Shown: positions 1-7,084 of the stretch, piece after piece
Numbering within the stretch: the stretch's first letter is position 1
Layout: every line of letters begins with the position of its first letter
Origin: Streptomyces sp. R302
GTDB taxonomy: Bacteria; Actinomycetota; Actinomycetes; Streptomycetales; Streptomycetaceae
DNA length: 64,000 bases
Assembly (NCBI RefSeq): GCF_012927245.1
Contig: NZ_JABBGE010000006.1
Coordinates: forward strand, 124,001 to 188,000
Reading direction: 5' to 3'
Notes under the pieces: generated by a model
Seen by the model: the letters and a program-made list of their open reading frames with translations, nothing else
Told to the model about the DNA's origin: nothing
Database searches by the model: none
Program-made: the position numbers and the translations under genes

Positions 1-1823
1 CCGTCGTGGACGCGCGCCGGCTGCTCGTGGCCTCGGGGGACGGGGTCTACGAGTCGAGGGACGCCGGCCGTTCCTTCGTACGCCGGATGGAGGTGGCGTC
101 CGGGGCCGGGGAGGACGGGCACTGACAGAGGCGTGCGGGGGGGGGCTCGTCTTGCGGAGGGCCCCACCGCCACCTCGCCGCCCACGACCACCGTCTCCGC
201 GACGGTGCCGGGGATCTCCTCCGGGGCGATGCGCAGGATGTCGCGGGAGAGGACGACGAAGTCGGCGAGCTTGCCGACGGTGAGCGAGCCGCGCTCGTGC
301 TCCAGGAAGTTCGCGTACGCCGAGCCCATCGTGTAGCCCTCGACGGCCTCCGCGACGGTGAGGGTCTGGCCCGCCGTCCAGGGCTCGCCGCCGGCGAGCG
401 GGCGGCGGGTGACGGCGGCGTGGATGCCGACCATGGGGTCCATCTCCGCGACGTTCCAGTCGCTGGAGAGGGCGAGGACGGCGCCCGCGTCGCGCAGGTC
501 GCGGAGCGGCCAGGCCTTGTGCCAGCGGTCGGGGCCGATGTTCTCGGCCCAGTCCTGGCCCGGGCCCGCGATGTCGGGGGCGGCGTGGCGGGGCTGCATG
601 CAGGCGACGACGCCGAGTTCGGCGAAGCGCGGGGTGTCGGCCGGGTCGAGGCACTCGACGTGGACGACCTGGTGGCGAGCGTCGCGCGGACCGTTGGCCA
701 CGCGCGCGTGGGCGATGGCGTCGAGGACGGTGCGGATGCCGCGGTCGCCGGTGGCGTGCACGAAGCACTGGAAGCCGCGGGCGTCGAGGCGGGTGAGCAG
801 CTCGGCGAACTCCTCCGGCGGGTAGAAGGTGCCGCCCCGGTGGTGGGCACAGCCCGCGTACGGCTCCAGGAGGGCGGCGGTGCGGGGTTCGACGACGTCG
901 TCGATGTAGAGCTTCAGCGGGCCGACGCGGAAGCGGTCGTCGGCGTGTTCCGCGGCTGCCGTCTCGAAGGCGTCGAGGTCGGCGTCGGTGGTGCCGCGGG
1001 GGTGGAAGAGGGCGGCGACGATCCGGGAGCGGAGCCGGCCCTCGGCACGCGCGCGTGCGAAGAGGGTGAGGTCGTCGAGGGAGTTCTGGGGTTCGACGAC
1101 GGTGGTGATGCCGAAGCGGATCGCGTCGTCGAGGCTGCGGGCGAGGCGGCCGTACTGGCGGTCGGGCGAGGCCCAGGGGACGCCGAGGGCGCGCAGGGCG
1201 CGGTGGCCGTCGCGGGACAGGCCCTTGACCGCGAAGTCCTTGACGAAGCCGGTGGGTTCGCCGGTGACGGGGTCGGTGACGGCGCGTCCGAAGGGCAGGT
1301 CGGTGTGGTCGCGGTCGACTCCGAGGGCGCGCAGGGCGGCGGTGTTGAGCCAGGCGGTGTGGACGTCGTAGCTGAGGACGAGGGCGGGGGTGGTGCCGGT
1401 GGCGGGGTCGAGGTCGGCGGCGGTGGGCATGCGGCCGCCGGGGATCGCGGAGTAGTCGAAGGCCTCGGCCTCGATCCAGGGGGCGTCGGGGTGGGCGGCG
1501 TGCCAGCCGCGCACGCGCGCGTGGATCTCGTCGAGGGTGCGGGCGCCGGCGAGCTGGACGCAGGTGTCGTCGGAGCCGAGCCTCACGTGGTTGTGGGCGT
1601 CGACGAAGCCGGGCAGGACGAGCCGTCCGCCGGCGTCGAGGACGCGGGTGTCGGGGCCGGTCCAGGCGGAGGCGTCCGCGTCGGCGCCGAGCCAGGCGAT
1701 CCGCCCGTCCCGTACGGCCATCGCCTCCGCCTCGGGCAGGGCGGGGTCGACGGTGTGGACACGGGCGCCGGTGAGGAGCAGGTCGGCGGGCACGGGGGCG
1801 GGCGCGGGGGTGGTGCCGTTCAT
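1..1823 (-). CDS. Amidohydrolase, YtcJ-like metal-dependent hydrolase (3' end unresolved)
   Basis: Reads leftward from ATG at 1823. The metal-binding motif FVDAHNHV is near residue 75. Downstream come QCFVHATGDRGIRT (residue ~350) and LSSDWNVAEMDPMVGI, all typical of the YtcJ/DUF-type amidohydrolase branch that hydrolyses amide or ester bonds of small molecules in the cytoplasm. Homologous sequence ends around 145-160 (about 555 residues, the normal length), but no in-frame stop follows and the frame runs off the window. A run of nine G (137-145) lies exactly where the homology stops; loss of one base would give a stop at 47. It sits 61 bp after the permease gene and is probably co-transcribed, suggesting uptake and hydrolysis of a nitrogenous compound. 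Substrate unknown. Confidence 0.8.
   Translation of the reverse strand, partial: MNGTTPAPAPVPADLLLTGARVHTVDPALPEAEAMAVRDGRIAWLGADADASAWTGPDTRVLDAGGRLVLPGFVDAHNHVRLGSDDTCVQLAGARTLDEIHARVRGWHAAHPDAPWIEAEAFDYSAIPGGRMPTAADLDPATGTTPALVLSYDVHTAWLNTAALRALGVDRDHTDLPFGRAVTDPVTGEPTGFVKDFAVKGLSRDGHRALRALGVPWASPDRQYGRLARSLDDAIRFGITTVVEPQNSLDDLTLFARARAEGRLRSRIVAALFHPRGTTDADLDAFETAAAEHADDRFRVGPLKLYIDDVVEPRTAALLEPYAGCAHHRGGTFYPPEEFAELLTRLDARGFQCFVHATGDRGIRTVLDAIAHARVANGPRDARHQVVHVECLDPADTPRFAELGVVACMQPRHAAPDIAGPGQDWAENIGPDRWHKAWPLRDLRDAGAVLALSSDWNVAEMDPMVGIHAAVTRRPLAGGEPWTAGQTLTVAEAVEGYTMGSAYANFLEHERGSLTVGKLADFVVLSRDILRIAPEEIPGTVAETVVVGGEVAVGPSARRAPPRTPLSVPVLPGPGRHLHPAYEGTAGVPRLVDPVPRGHEQPARVHD
3..125 (+). 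CDS. 3' end of a BNR/sialidase-like repeat protein (partial)
   Basis: Only the last 40 codons are in the window; the frame ends at TGA 123-125. The visible residues include VASGDGVYESRDAGRSF, which has the look of a BNR/Asp-box hairpin as found in exo-sialidase-like and Ycf48-like beta-propellers. Nothing more can be said of the domain layout because the 5' part lies outside. Its 3' end overlaps the antisense reading frame of the leftward amidohydrolase. Confidence 0.5.
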   Translation, partial: VVDARRLLVASGDGVYESRDAGRSFVRRMEVASGAGEDGH

Positions 1824-1884
1824 GCGGGGTGCGTTCCTTGTCGTACGGGTGGGGTGGCGGCGGTCGCGGGTGTGGCGGGTCCGG

Positions 1885-3312
1885 TCAGGCGGCCGGGTGC
1901 GGGACGGCGGTGCGGCGGGCCAGGAGGACGTACACGAGCGCGGCGACGGGTGCGCCGAGGAGCGTGAGGTCGGCGCCGCCGAGTGGCGCGACGAGCGGGC
2001 CGGTCCAGAGGGCGGAGTCGCAGGTGAGGGCGGAGAAGACGCCGCCGGCGAGGAGGGCGGCGGCGCCGGCGGGGAGGGCGGCGGCGCCGGCGGGGTGCCA
2101 GCCGGATCGGTACCAGTAGGCGCCGTCGGGGTCGGTGCGGTGCAGGGCATCGGAGTCGTACCGGCAGCGGCGCAGGACCATGTCGGCGAGGAAGACGCCG
2201 CCCCAGGGGGCGAAGACGATGATCAGGAGGGAGAGGAAGGAGAGGAGGGAGGTGGTGAAGTCGGTGAGGAACAGGGCGCCGAGGGAGCCCGCGGCGGTCA
2301 CGGCGGCGCTGACGGCGAGGGCGCGGGCGCGGTTCCAGGGGATGCCGAGGACCTGGAGGTTGAGGCCGGAGGAGTACAGGGTGATGACGGAGTTGGTGAC
2401 GGAGCCGCCGAGGACGAGGGCGAGGAAGACCGGCCGGAACCAGCCGGGCAGCAGGCTCTCGGCGCCGGCGACGGCGTCGGTCATGTCCGTCTGTGTGGCG
2501 GCGGCGACGCCCGCGACGCCGAGGGCGACGGAGGAGAGGAAGCCGCCGAGGGCGCCGCCGGCGGTGACGGCGCGCAGGCTGGTGGTGCGGGGGAGGTAGC
2601 GGGTGTAGTCGGCGGGCATCGGGAGGTACGAGAAGGGGCCGGCCAGCATCACCACGAAGGCCAGGCTCCAGCCGGCCGCACCGGGCCCGCTCGCGGGGGC
2701 GGAGGTGTCGGCGCCCGGCACGAGGAGGACGACGAGGACGCCGAAGCCGACGGCGAGGACGTACGCCATCCAGCGCTCGGCGAACTGGACGGTGGCGTGG
2801 CCCCAGAAGGAGATCGCGAAGGTCAGGGCGAGGGTGACGGCGAGCGCCAGGGCGCGGGGCGCGGCTCCGCCGGACCAGCCGAGGGCGGCGAGGAAGGCTT
2901 CCAGGGCGAGGGTGCCGACGACGGTGTTGACGACCGTGTAGCCGATGCTGACGAGCCAGTTGAGCGCGCCGGCGGGGCGGTTGCCGCGGAGGCCGAAGGC
3001 GGCGCGGGAGAGGACGAGGGTGGCGGTGCCGGTGCGGACGCCGCCGAGGCCGGCGGCGCCGATGGCGAGGAAGGAGAGGCCGCCGATCACGACGACGGCG
3101 GTGGCCTGCCAGAAGGAGAGGCCGAAGGCTACGGCGAGGGCGCCGTTGATGACGTAGGTGAAGGTGAGGTTCGAGCCGAACCAGACCCAGAAGACGTCCT
3201 TGGCGCTGCCGTGGCGCTCGGCGTCGGGGATGGGGTCGATGCCGTGCTCCTCGACCTGGAAGACCTCGTCCCGGGTGGCGGTCTGTGGTGCCGTCGTGTC
3301 GTGGTCGAGCAC
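1885..3312 (-). CDS. NCS1-family permease (purine/cytosine/allantoin type)
   Basis: 475 residues with about 12 predicted membrane spans, the standard size for nucleobase:cation symporter-1 proteins. Family hallmarks include WVWFGSNLTFTYVINGALA near the N-terminus and the PMPADYTRYLP segment. The start is GTG at 3312, preceded by a good GAGGAG ribosome-binding site about 7 nt upstream; the in-frame alternatives are poorer. The gene leads a two-gene leftward operon with the amidohydrolase and is divergent from a TetR gene, whose product most likely represses it from the operators in the shared gap. Likely imports a purine, pyrimidine or hydantoin-like compound; the exact substrate cannot be read from the sequence. 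Confidence 0.88.
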   Translation of the reverse strand: MLDHDTTAPQTATRDEVFQVEEHGIDPIPDAERHGSAKDVFWVWFGSNLTFTYVINGALAVAFGLSFWQATAVVVIGGLSFLAIGAAGLGGVRTGTATLVLSRAAFGLRGNRPAGALNWLVSIGYTVVNTVVGTLALEAFLAALGWSGGAAPRALALAVTLALTFAISFWGHATVQFAERWMAYVLAVGFGVLVVLLVPGADTSAPASGPGAAGWSLAFVVMLAGPFSYLPMPADYTRYLPRTTSLRAVTAGGALGGFLSSVALGVAGVAAATQTDMTDAVAGAESLLPGWFRPVFLALVLGGSVTNSVITLYSSGLNLQVLGIPWNRARALAVSAAVTAAGSLGALFLTDFTTSLLSFLSLLIIVFAPWGGVFLADMVLRRCRYDSDALHRTDPDGAYWYRSGWHPAGAAALPAGAAALLAGGVFSALTCDSALWTGPLVAPLGGADLTLLGAPVAALVYVLLARRTAVPHPAA

Positions 3313-3345
3313 ATCACGCTCCTCTGTCTGGATCCTGCATGGCGA

Positions 3346-3384
3346 TCTTGAATGGCGTTCTAAGTTCTTGAATGGCAGTCAAGA
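3346..3384. promoter_or_regulatory. Probable TetR operators in the permease/TetR divergent gap
   Basis: A perfect 19-bp palindrome TCTTGA-n7-TCAAGA occupies 3366-3384. An imperfect copy, TCTTGAATGGC followed by TTCTAAG, lies at 3346-3364, so the word TCTTGAATGGC occurs twice 20 bp apart. The pair sits 34-72 bp upstream of the permease start and about 100 bp upstream of the regulator start, as expected for an autoregulated divergent promoter. Confidence 0.55.
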
Positions 3385-3482
3385 TGAGTGACAGTTCCGG
3401 ACACGTCAAGACCCTGGCGGGAATCCGGCTAAGGTCAGGGCTGTACGACGGCGGACCGGAGCGAGGAAGCGGGGCGGCGGCG

Positions 3483-4088
3483 ATGGCAGGGGCGGCACGG
3501 CGGCGCGACGGACACGTCACCCAGGAGCGGATGCTGGAGGAGGCCATGGCGGCGATCGCCGAGGACGGCCTCGCCTCCCTCACCATGTCCGCGCTGGCCG
3601 AACGGCTCGGCACCAGCGGCGGCCACATCCTCTACTACTTTGGATCCAAAGACCGGCTGCTGCTCGCCGCGCTGCGCTGGAGCGAGGCCGCGCTCGCCGA
3701 GGAGCGCAGGGCACTGCTCGGCCGCCGGACCGGCGCCGAGCGGAAACTCGACGACTTCCTCCGCCTCTATCTGCCGCGCGGGCCGCGCGATCCGCGCTGG
3801 ACTCTCTGGATCGAACTCTGGGCCAGGACCGCGGGCAACCCCGAACTCCGCGAAGCCCAGCGGGAACTGGACGCCGACTGGCAGCGCGACCTGGAGTCCC
3901 TGCTCGCCGCGGGCGCGGCCCGCGGCCGCTTCGCCCCGCTCGACGCGGCGGCCCGCGCCTCCGAACTCCTCGCCCTCCTCGACGGCCTGAGCACGAGGGT
4001 CGTCCTCGGACAGGACTCCACCCCCGGCGCCCGCCCCGCCCTGGAGTCCGCCCGGGCCGCCGCGGCCCTGCTCGTACCGCGCGCCTGA
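3483..4088 (+). CDS. TetR/AcrR-family transcriptional regulator
   Basis: 201 residues from ATG 3483. An N-terminal helix-turn-helix (residues ~15-60) contains AEDGLASLTMSALAERLG and the recognition-helix end YYFGSKDRLL. The rest is a helical ligand/dimer domain like BetI C-terminal domains (WTLWIELWARTAGNP). An upstream in-frame ATG at 3372 would begin inside the operator palindrome, so the downstream start is preferred. The protein probably binds 3346-3384 and controls the divergent permease-amidohydrolase operon. Oddity: the codons for FGSK are TTT GGA TCC AAA, four disfavoured codons in a row in a GC-rich gene, which together form a 14-bp palindrome CTTTGGATCCAAAG. Confidence 0.85.
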   Translation: MAGAARRRDGHVTQERMLEEAMAAIAEDGLASLTMSALAERLGTSGGHILYYFGSKDRLLLAALRWSEAALAEERRALLGRRTGAERKLDDFLRLYLPRGPRDPRWTLWIELWARTAGNPELREAQRELDADWQRDLESLLAAGAARGRFAPLDAAARASELLALLDGLSTRVVLGQDSTPGARPALESARAAAALLVPRA

Positions 4089-4139
4089 GTGACGTGCCTG
4101 AGTCTCGCCCCTGAGCCGAGCGCCCAACGCGCAAGGCGT

Positions 4140-4991
4140 TCAGCCCGCGACCGGCTCCACCGGTTCGAACGGCCAGGCCGGCGCGTCGGGGTGACGCTCC
4201 ATCTGCTCCGCGTACCAGATCATCTGCTCGGCGTGGAGCACCGGCCGCGACAGCCGCGCCACCGCCGGATACGAGGCCGCGACCACACCCGCCACGAGGA
4301 GCGCCGCCTCGGCGTCCGAGGCCGGATCGCCCGGGCGCTCGTGCGGCACCCCGTACCACTCGGCGACGGCGGGCAGCGAACGCCCGCCGGGCCGGTAGCG
4401 GTCGACGTGCCGGTCCAGGACCAGCGGATCGCAGATCGGGGCGACGCCTCCGCCCTCCGGGAGGCGGTCGACGAGGGGCGTGAGGCTGTGGCGGAGCAGT
4501 TCGGCGTGGAGAGTCGACAGGACGTGCGGGGCGTACCAGACGACGAGCAGTTCGCGGCTCGCGAGGTGGTCGGTGAGGAGAGTGGCTAGCTCTTCGAGGG
4601 CTTGGGCGGGTGGGGAGGGCGAGGAGGTCGGGGAAGGTGAGCTGGGTGGGGAGTGCTGGATCTTGGATCCAACATCCGAATGATGAAGATCGGATCCAAG
4701 ATCCAGTACCCAATCTCGCGCCGTCCCGTCACTCCCCCGCACCGCCGCCCCCGTGATCCGGTCCCTCTCGGGTCGGTTCCCGGTGGATCCAATATCCAGG
4801 GACAGCAGCCGTCGACGGTGCCACCCCGGATGGTCGCCGGCCGCCGGCGGCCCCGGCGCGGGAGCGTGCTCGCGGTGGTAGACGTCCCACCCGCGCCGGC
4901 CGTGCCGGAGGAGTCCGGTGCCGGCCGGGACCAGGTCGCCGCACCGGGCGCAGGGGGCGTCGTAGGCGTTGGCGCGAGCCTCGGGGTTCAC
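4140..4991 (-). CDS. Decayed DEDDh-type 3'-5' exonuclease-like protein
   Basis: 283 residues; GTG start at 4991 overlaps the stop of the upstream reductase (GTGA), so translation is coupled. The N-terminus has a small Cys pair (CARCGDL, residues ~14-17). The fold resembles streptomycete DNA-polymerase-III-epsilon-like exonucleases, but the catalytic positions are altered. The DxE motif reads LDIGSTG instead of LDIETTG; the second acidic site reads YAPHVL where NAPYDL is usual; the final HxAxxDA region reads GDPASDA. Two GGATCC-type palindromes (4656-4706, 4785-4797) lie inside the coding sequence, the second precisely over the lost glutamate. The segment from 4640 to 4710 is in rare AT-rich codons. 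I infer a catalytically dead or diverging protein rather than an active nuclease. Confidence 0.6.
   Translation of the reverse strand: MNPEARANAYDAPCARCGDLVPAGTGLLRHGRRGWDVYHREHAPAPGPPAAGDHPGWHRRRLLSLDIGSTGNRPERDRITGAAVRGSDGTARDWVLDLGSDLHHSDVGSKIQHSPPSSPSPTSSPSPPAQALEELATLLTDHLASRELLVVWYAPHVLSTLHAELLRHSLTPLVDRLPEGGGVAPICDPLVLDRHVDRYRPGGRSLPAVAEWYGVPHERPGDPASDAEAALLVAGVVAASYPAVARLSRPVLHAEQMIWYAEQMERHPDAPAWPFEPVEPVAG
4656..4706. repeat. GGAT-heptamer palindrome, copy 1 (15-bp perfect inverted repeat)
   Basis: Arms CTGGATCTTGGATCC (4656-4670) and GGATCCAAGATCCAG (4692-4706) are perfect complements around a 21-nt loop. It lies inside the decayed exonuclease gene and encodes a hydrophilic segment (LDLGSD, then DVGSKIQ) in codons such as CTT, GGA, CAT and GTT that neighbouring genes avoid. 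Member of a dispersed family seen again near 4785, 10715, 14444, 20143, 20277 and 25613. Confidence 0.75.
4785..4797. repeat. GGAT-heptamer palindrome, copy 2 (over the exonuclease active-site motif)
   Basis: Reads GGATCCAATATCC on the plus strand, GGATATTGGATCC on the coding strand. In the gene it spells D-I-G-S where the family has D-I-E-T/S. It differs at one position from the 13-mer found at 10715, 20143 and 20277. Confidence 0.6.
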
Positions 4992-6499
4992 GCCGGGTCG
5001 GCGCCGTCCCGGTAGGCCTCCAGGAGGCGGAGCCAGACCTCGCTGAGCGTGGGGTACGAGGGGACGGCGTGCCACAGGCGGGAGACGGGGACCTCGGCGG
5101 TGACGGCGATGGTGGCGGCGTGGAGGAGTTCGCCGACGGCGGGGCCGACGAAGGTGGCGCCGAGGAGCACCTCTCGGTCGAGGTCGACGACGAGCCGGGC
5201 GCGGCCCCGGTAGCCATGGGCGTAGAGGCCCGCGCCTGCGACGGAGCTCATCTCGACGTCGACGGCGCGGACCTGGTGTCCGGCGCGTTCGGCCTCGGCG
5301 AGGCTCAGGCCGACGGCGGTGGCCTCCGGGTCGCAGAAGACCACCTGGGGGACAGCGGCGTGGTCGGCGGTGGCGGCGTGCGGCCCCCAGGGCGCGGCGT
5401 CCGGGAGCGCGGTGCCGGCCGCGCGGGCGGCGATCGCGGCACCGGCGATCCGGGCCTGGTACTTGCCCTGGTGGGTGAGGAGGGCGCGGTGGTTGACGTC
5501 GCCGACGGCGTAGAGCCAGTCGGTGCCGGTGACGAGGAGGCTGTCGTCGACGTCGAGCCAGGAGCCGGGTTCCAGGCCGACGGTCTCCAGGCCGATGGAC
5601 TCGGTGCGCGGGGCGCGACCGGTGGCGAAGAGGACCTCGTCGCCCTCGACCGTGTCGCCGCCCTCCAGGACCACGGTGACGGGGCCGCTGCCTCCGTCCC
5701 GTACGACCGCCTCGACGGTGACGCCGGTGAGGACGTCGGCGCCGCGCGCCCGCAGGGCCTCGGCGACGTGTTCGCCGACGAAGGGCTCCATCCTGGGGAG
5801 CAGCCGGTCGCCGCGTACCAGCATCGTCACGTGGGAGCCGAGGGCGTGCCAGGCGGTGGCCATCTCGACGCCGACGACGCCTCCGCCGACGACGATCAGG
5901 CGGCCCGGCACCCGATCGGCGCTGGTCGCCTCGCGGCTGGTCCAGGGGCGGGCACCGGAGAGCCCGGGCAGCGGGGGCAGGACGGCGCGGCTGCCGGTGC
6001 AGACGGCCACGGCGTGCCGGGCGGTCAGGACGTGGTGTTCGCCCTCCGGGCCGTCGACGACGATCCGGCGCGGCCCGGCCACACGCCCGTGCCCGCGGTA
6101 GACGCGTACCCCGATCGAATCCAACCAGTCGACCTGCCCGTCGTCCTTCCAGTGCCCGACGGTCTCGTCGCGGTGCGCGAAGACCTCCAGAGCGTCCAGG
6201 GGGCCGTAGACGGCCTCGCGCAGACCGGGGACCTTGCGCGCGTCGGAGCGGGCGAGGACCGGGCGGAGCAGGGCCTTGCTGGGCATGCACGCCCAGTAGG
6301 AGCACTCGCCGCCGAGGAGTTCGGCCTCCACGATCGCGGCGGTCAGGCCGGCCGCCCGTACCCGGTCGACGACGTTCTCGCCGACCGGCCCCGCGCCGAG
6401 GACCACCACGTCGTACTCGTGCTCGTGCTCATTCACGCGCGCGTGCGCGTGCTTCTCCGCGTGCTTCTCCGCGTGCTCGTTCGCCACCGTTCGCGTCAT
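4988..6499 (-). CDS. Pyridine nucleotide-disulfide oxidoreductase, class I (FAD/NAD(P))
   Basis: 503 residues, the length of dihydrolipoamide dehydrogenase or mercuric-reductase relatives. FAD-binding VVVLGAGPVGENV is at residue ~32. The redox-active disulfide GGECSYWACMPSKALLRP carries the CxxxxC spacing. The NAD(P) site RLIVVGGGVVGVEMA lies mid-protein, and YAVGDVNHRALLTHQGKYQARIAG precedes the dimer domain. The C-terminal HxxxxE catalytic pair (HAVPSYPTLSE) is present. Probably reduces a disulfide or quinone-like substrate in the cytoplasm. The N-terminal ~25 residues are His/Glu/Lys-rich, encoded by short GC repeats. The stop overlaps the GTG of the exonuclease-like gene. The ribosome-binding site is weak, so the exact start is uncertain. 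Confidence 0.85.
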   Translation of the reverse strand: MTRTVANEHAEKHAEKHAHARVNEHEHEYDVVVLGAGPVGENVVDRVRAAGLTAAIVEAELLGGECSYWACMPSKALLRPVLARSDARKVPGLREAVYGPLDALEVFAHRDETVGHWKDDGQVDWLDSIGVRVYRGHGRVAGPRRIVVDGPEGEHHVLTARHAVAVCTGSRAVLPPLPGLSGARPWTSREATSADRVPGRLIVVGGGVVGVEMATAWHALGSHVTMLVRGDRLLPRMEPFVGEHVAEALRARGADVLTGVTVEAVVRDGGSGPVTVVLEGGDTVEGDEVLFATGRAPRTESIGLETVGLEPGSWLDVDDSLLVTGTDWLYAVGDVNHRALLTHQGKYQARIAGAAIAARAAGTALPDAAPWGPHAATADHAAVPQVVFCDPEATAVGLSLAEAERAGHQVRAVDVEMSSVAGAGLYAHGYRGRARLVVDLDREVLLGATFVGPAVGELLHAATIAVTAEVPVSRLWHAVPSYPTLSEVWLRLLEAYRDGADPA

Positions 6500-6610
6500 G
6501 GGGACCAGTCTGGTGGGTAGGGGCCGGAATAGCGCGGCTCGATACGCCGTTGTGCGGGGCGAGTCCCCAGGGGACCGTGAGGACACCACCGGAGACCGAA
6601 AGGCGGAAGC

Positions 6611-6985
6611 ATGAGCACCATCGAGCTCACCAAGGACAACTTCGACGAGGTCGTGAGCGGAAACGACTTCGTCCTGATCGACTTCTGGGCTTCCTGGTGC
6701 GGTCCGTGCCGTCAGTTCAGCCCGGTGTACGAGGCCGCTTCCGAGCGCCACCAGGACCTGGTCTTCGCCAAGGTCGACACCGAGGCGCAGCAGGAGCTCG
6801 CGGCCGCCTTCGAGATCCGGTCGATCCCGACCCTGATGATCGTCCGGGACAACGTGGCGATCTTCGCGCAGCCCGGCGCGCTGCCCGAGGCGGCCCTGGA
6901 GGACGTCATCGGCCAGGCGCGCAAGCTGGACATGGACGAGGTCCGCAAGTCGGTCGCGGCGCAGCAGCAGGCCGCGTCCGAGTGA
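6611..6985 (+). CDS. trxA: Thioredoxin
   Basis: 124 residues with the classic thioredoxin fold. The active site WASWCGPCRQF is near residue 31, and the conserved cis-proline segment IRSIPTLMIV is near residue 76. It reduces protein disulfides using electrons from thioredoxin reductase. The start ATG 6611 follows AAGGCGG at the right distance. A C-terminal extension (MDEVRKSVAAQQQAASE) is slightly longer than the minimal fold. It is divergent from the disulfide reductase, and a strong bidirectional terminator follows. The symbol is used in the generic sense; Streptomyces carries several thioredoxin paralogues. Confidence 0.95.
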   Translation: MSTIELTKDNFDEVVSGNDFVLIDFWASWCGPCRQFSPVYEAASERHQDLVFAKVDTEAQQELAAAFEIRSIPTLMIVRDNVAIFAQPGALPEAALEDVIGQARKLDMDEVRKSVAAQQQAASE

Positions 6986-7005
6986 GCCGAGCGCCCCGCG
7001 CACGG

Positions 7006-7033
7006 TGAGAGCCCCCGCTCCGGCGGGGGCTCT
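7006..7033. terminator. Bidirectional stem-loop terminator between trx and thiolase
   Basis: Arms GAGAGCCCCCGC and GCGGGGGCTCTC (12 bp, perfect) with a 4-nt TCCG loop, 20 bp after the thioredoxin stop and 50 bp after the convergent thiolase stop. There is no U-run, as is usual in Streptomyces. Confidence 0.85.
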
Positions 7034-7084
7034 CCCGTGTCCGTACGGCTCCCTCGCGAAGCGGTGCTCGGGGCAGTCGTCCGG

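Noticed and set aside
1537..3351. Long Gly/Glu-rich rightward frames opposite the amidohydrolase and permease
   Set aside because: Composition is that of antisense frames in GC-rich DNA; no recognisable domain.
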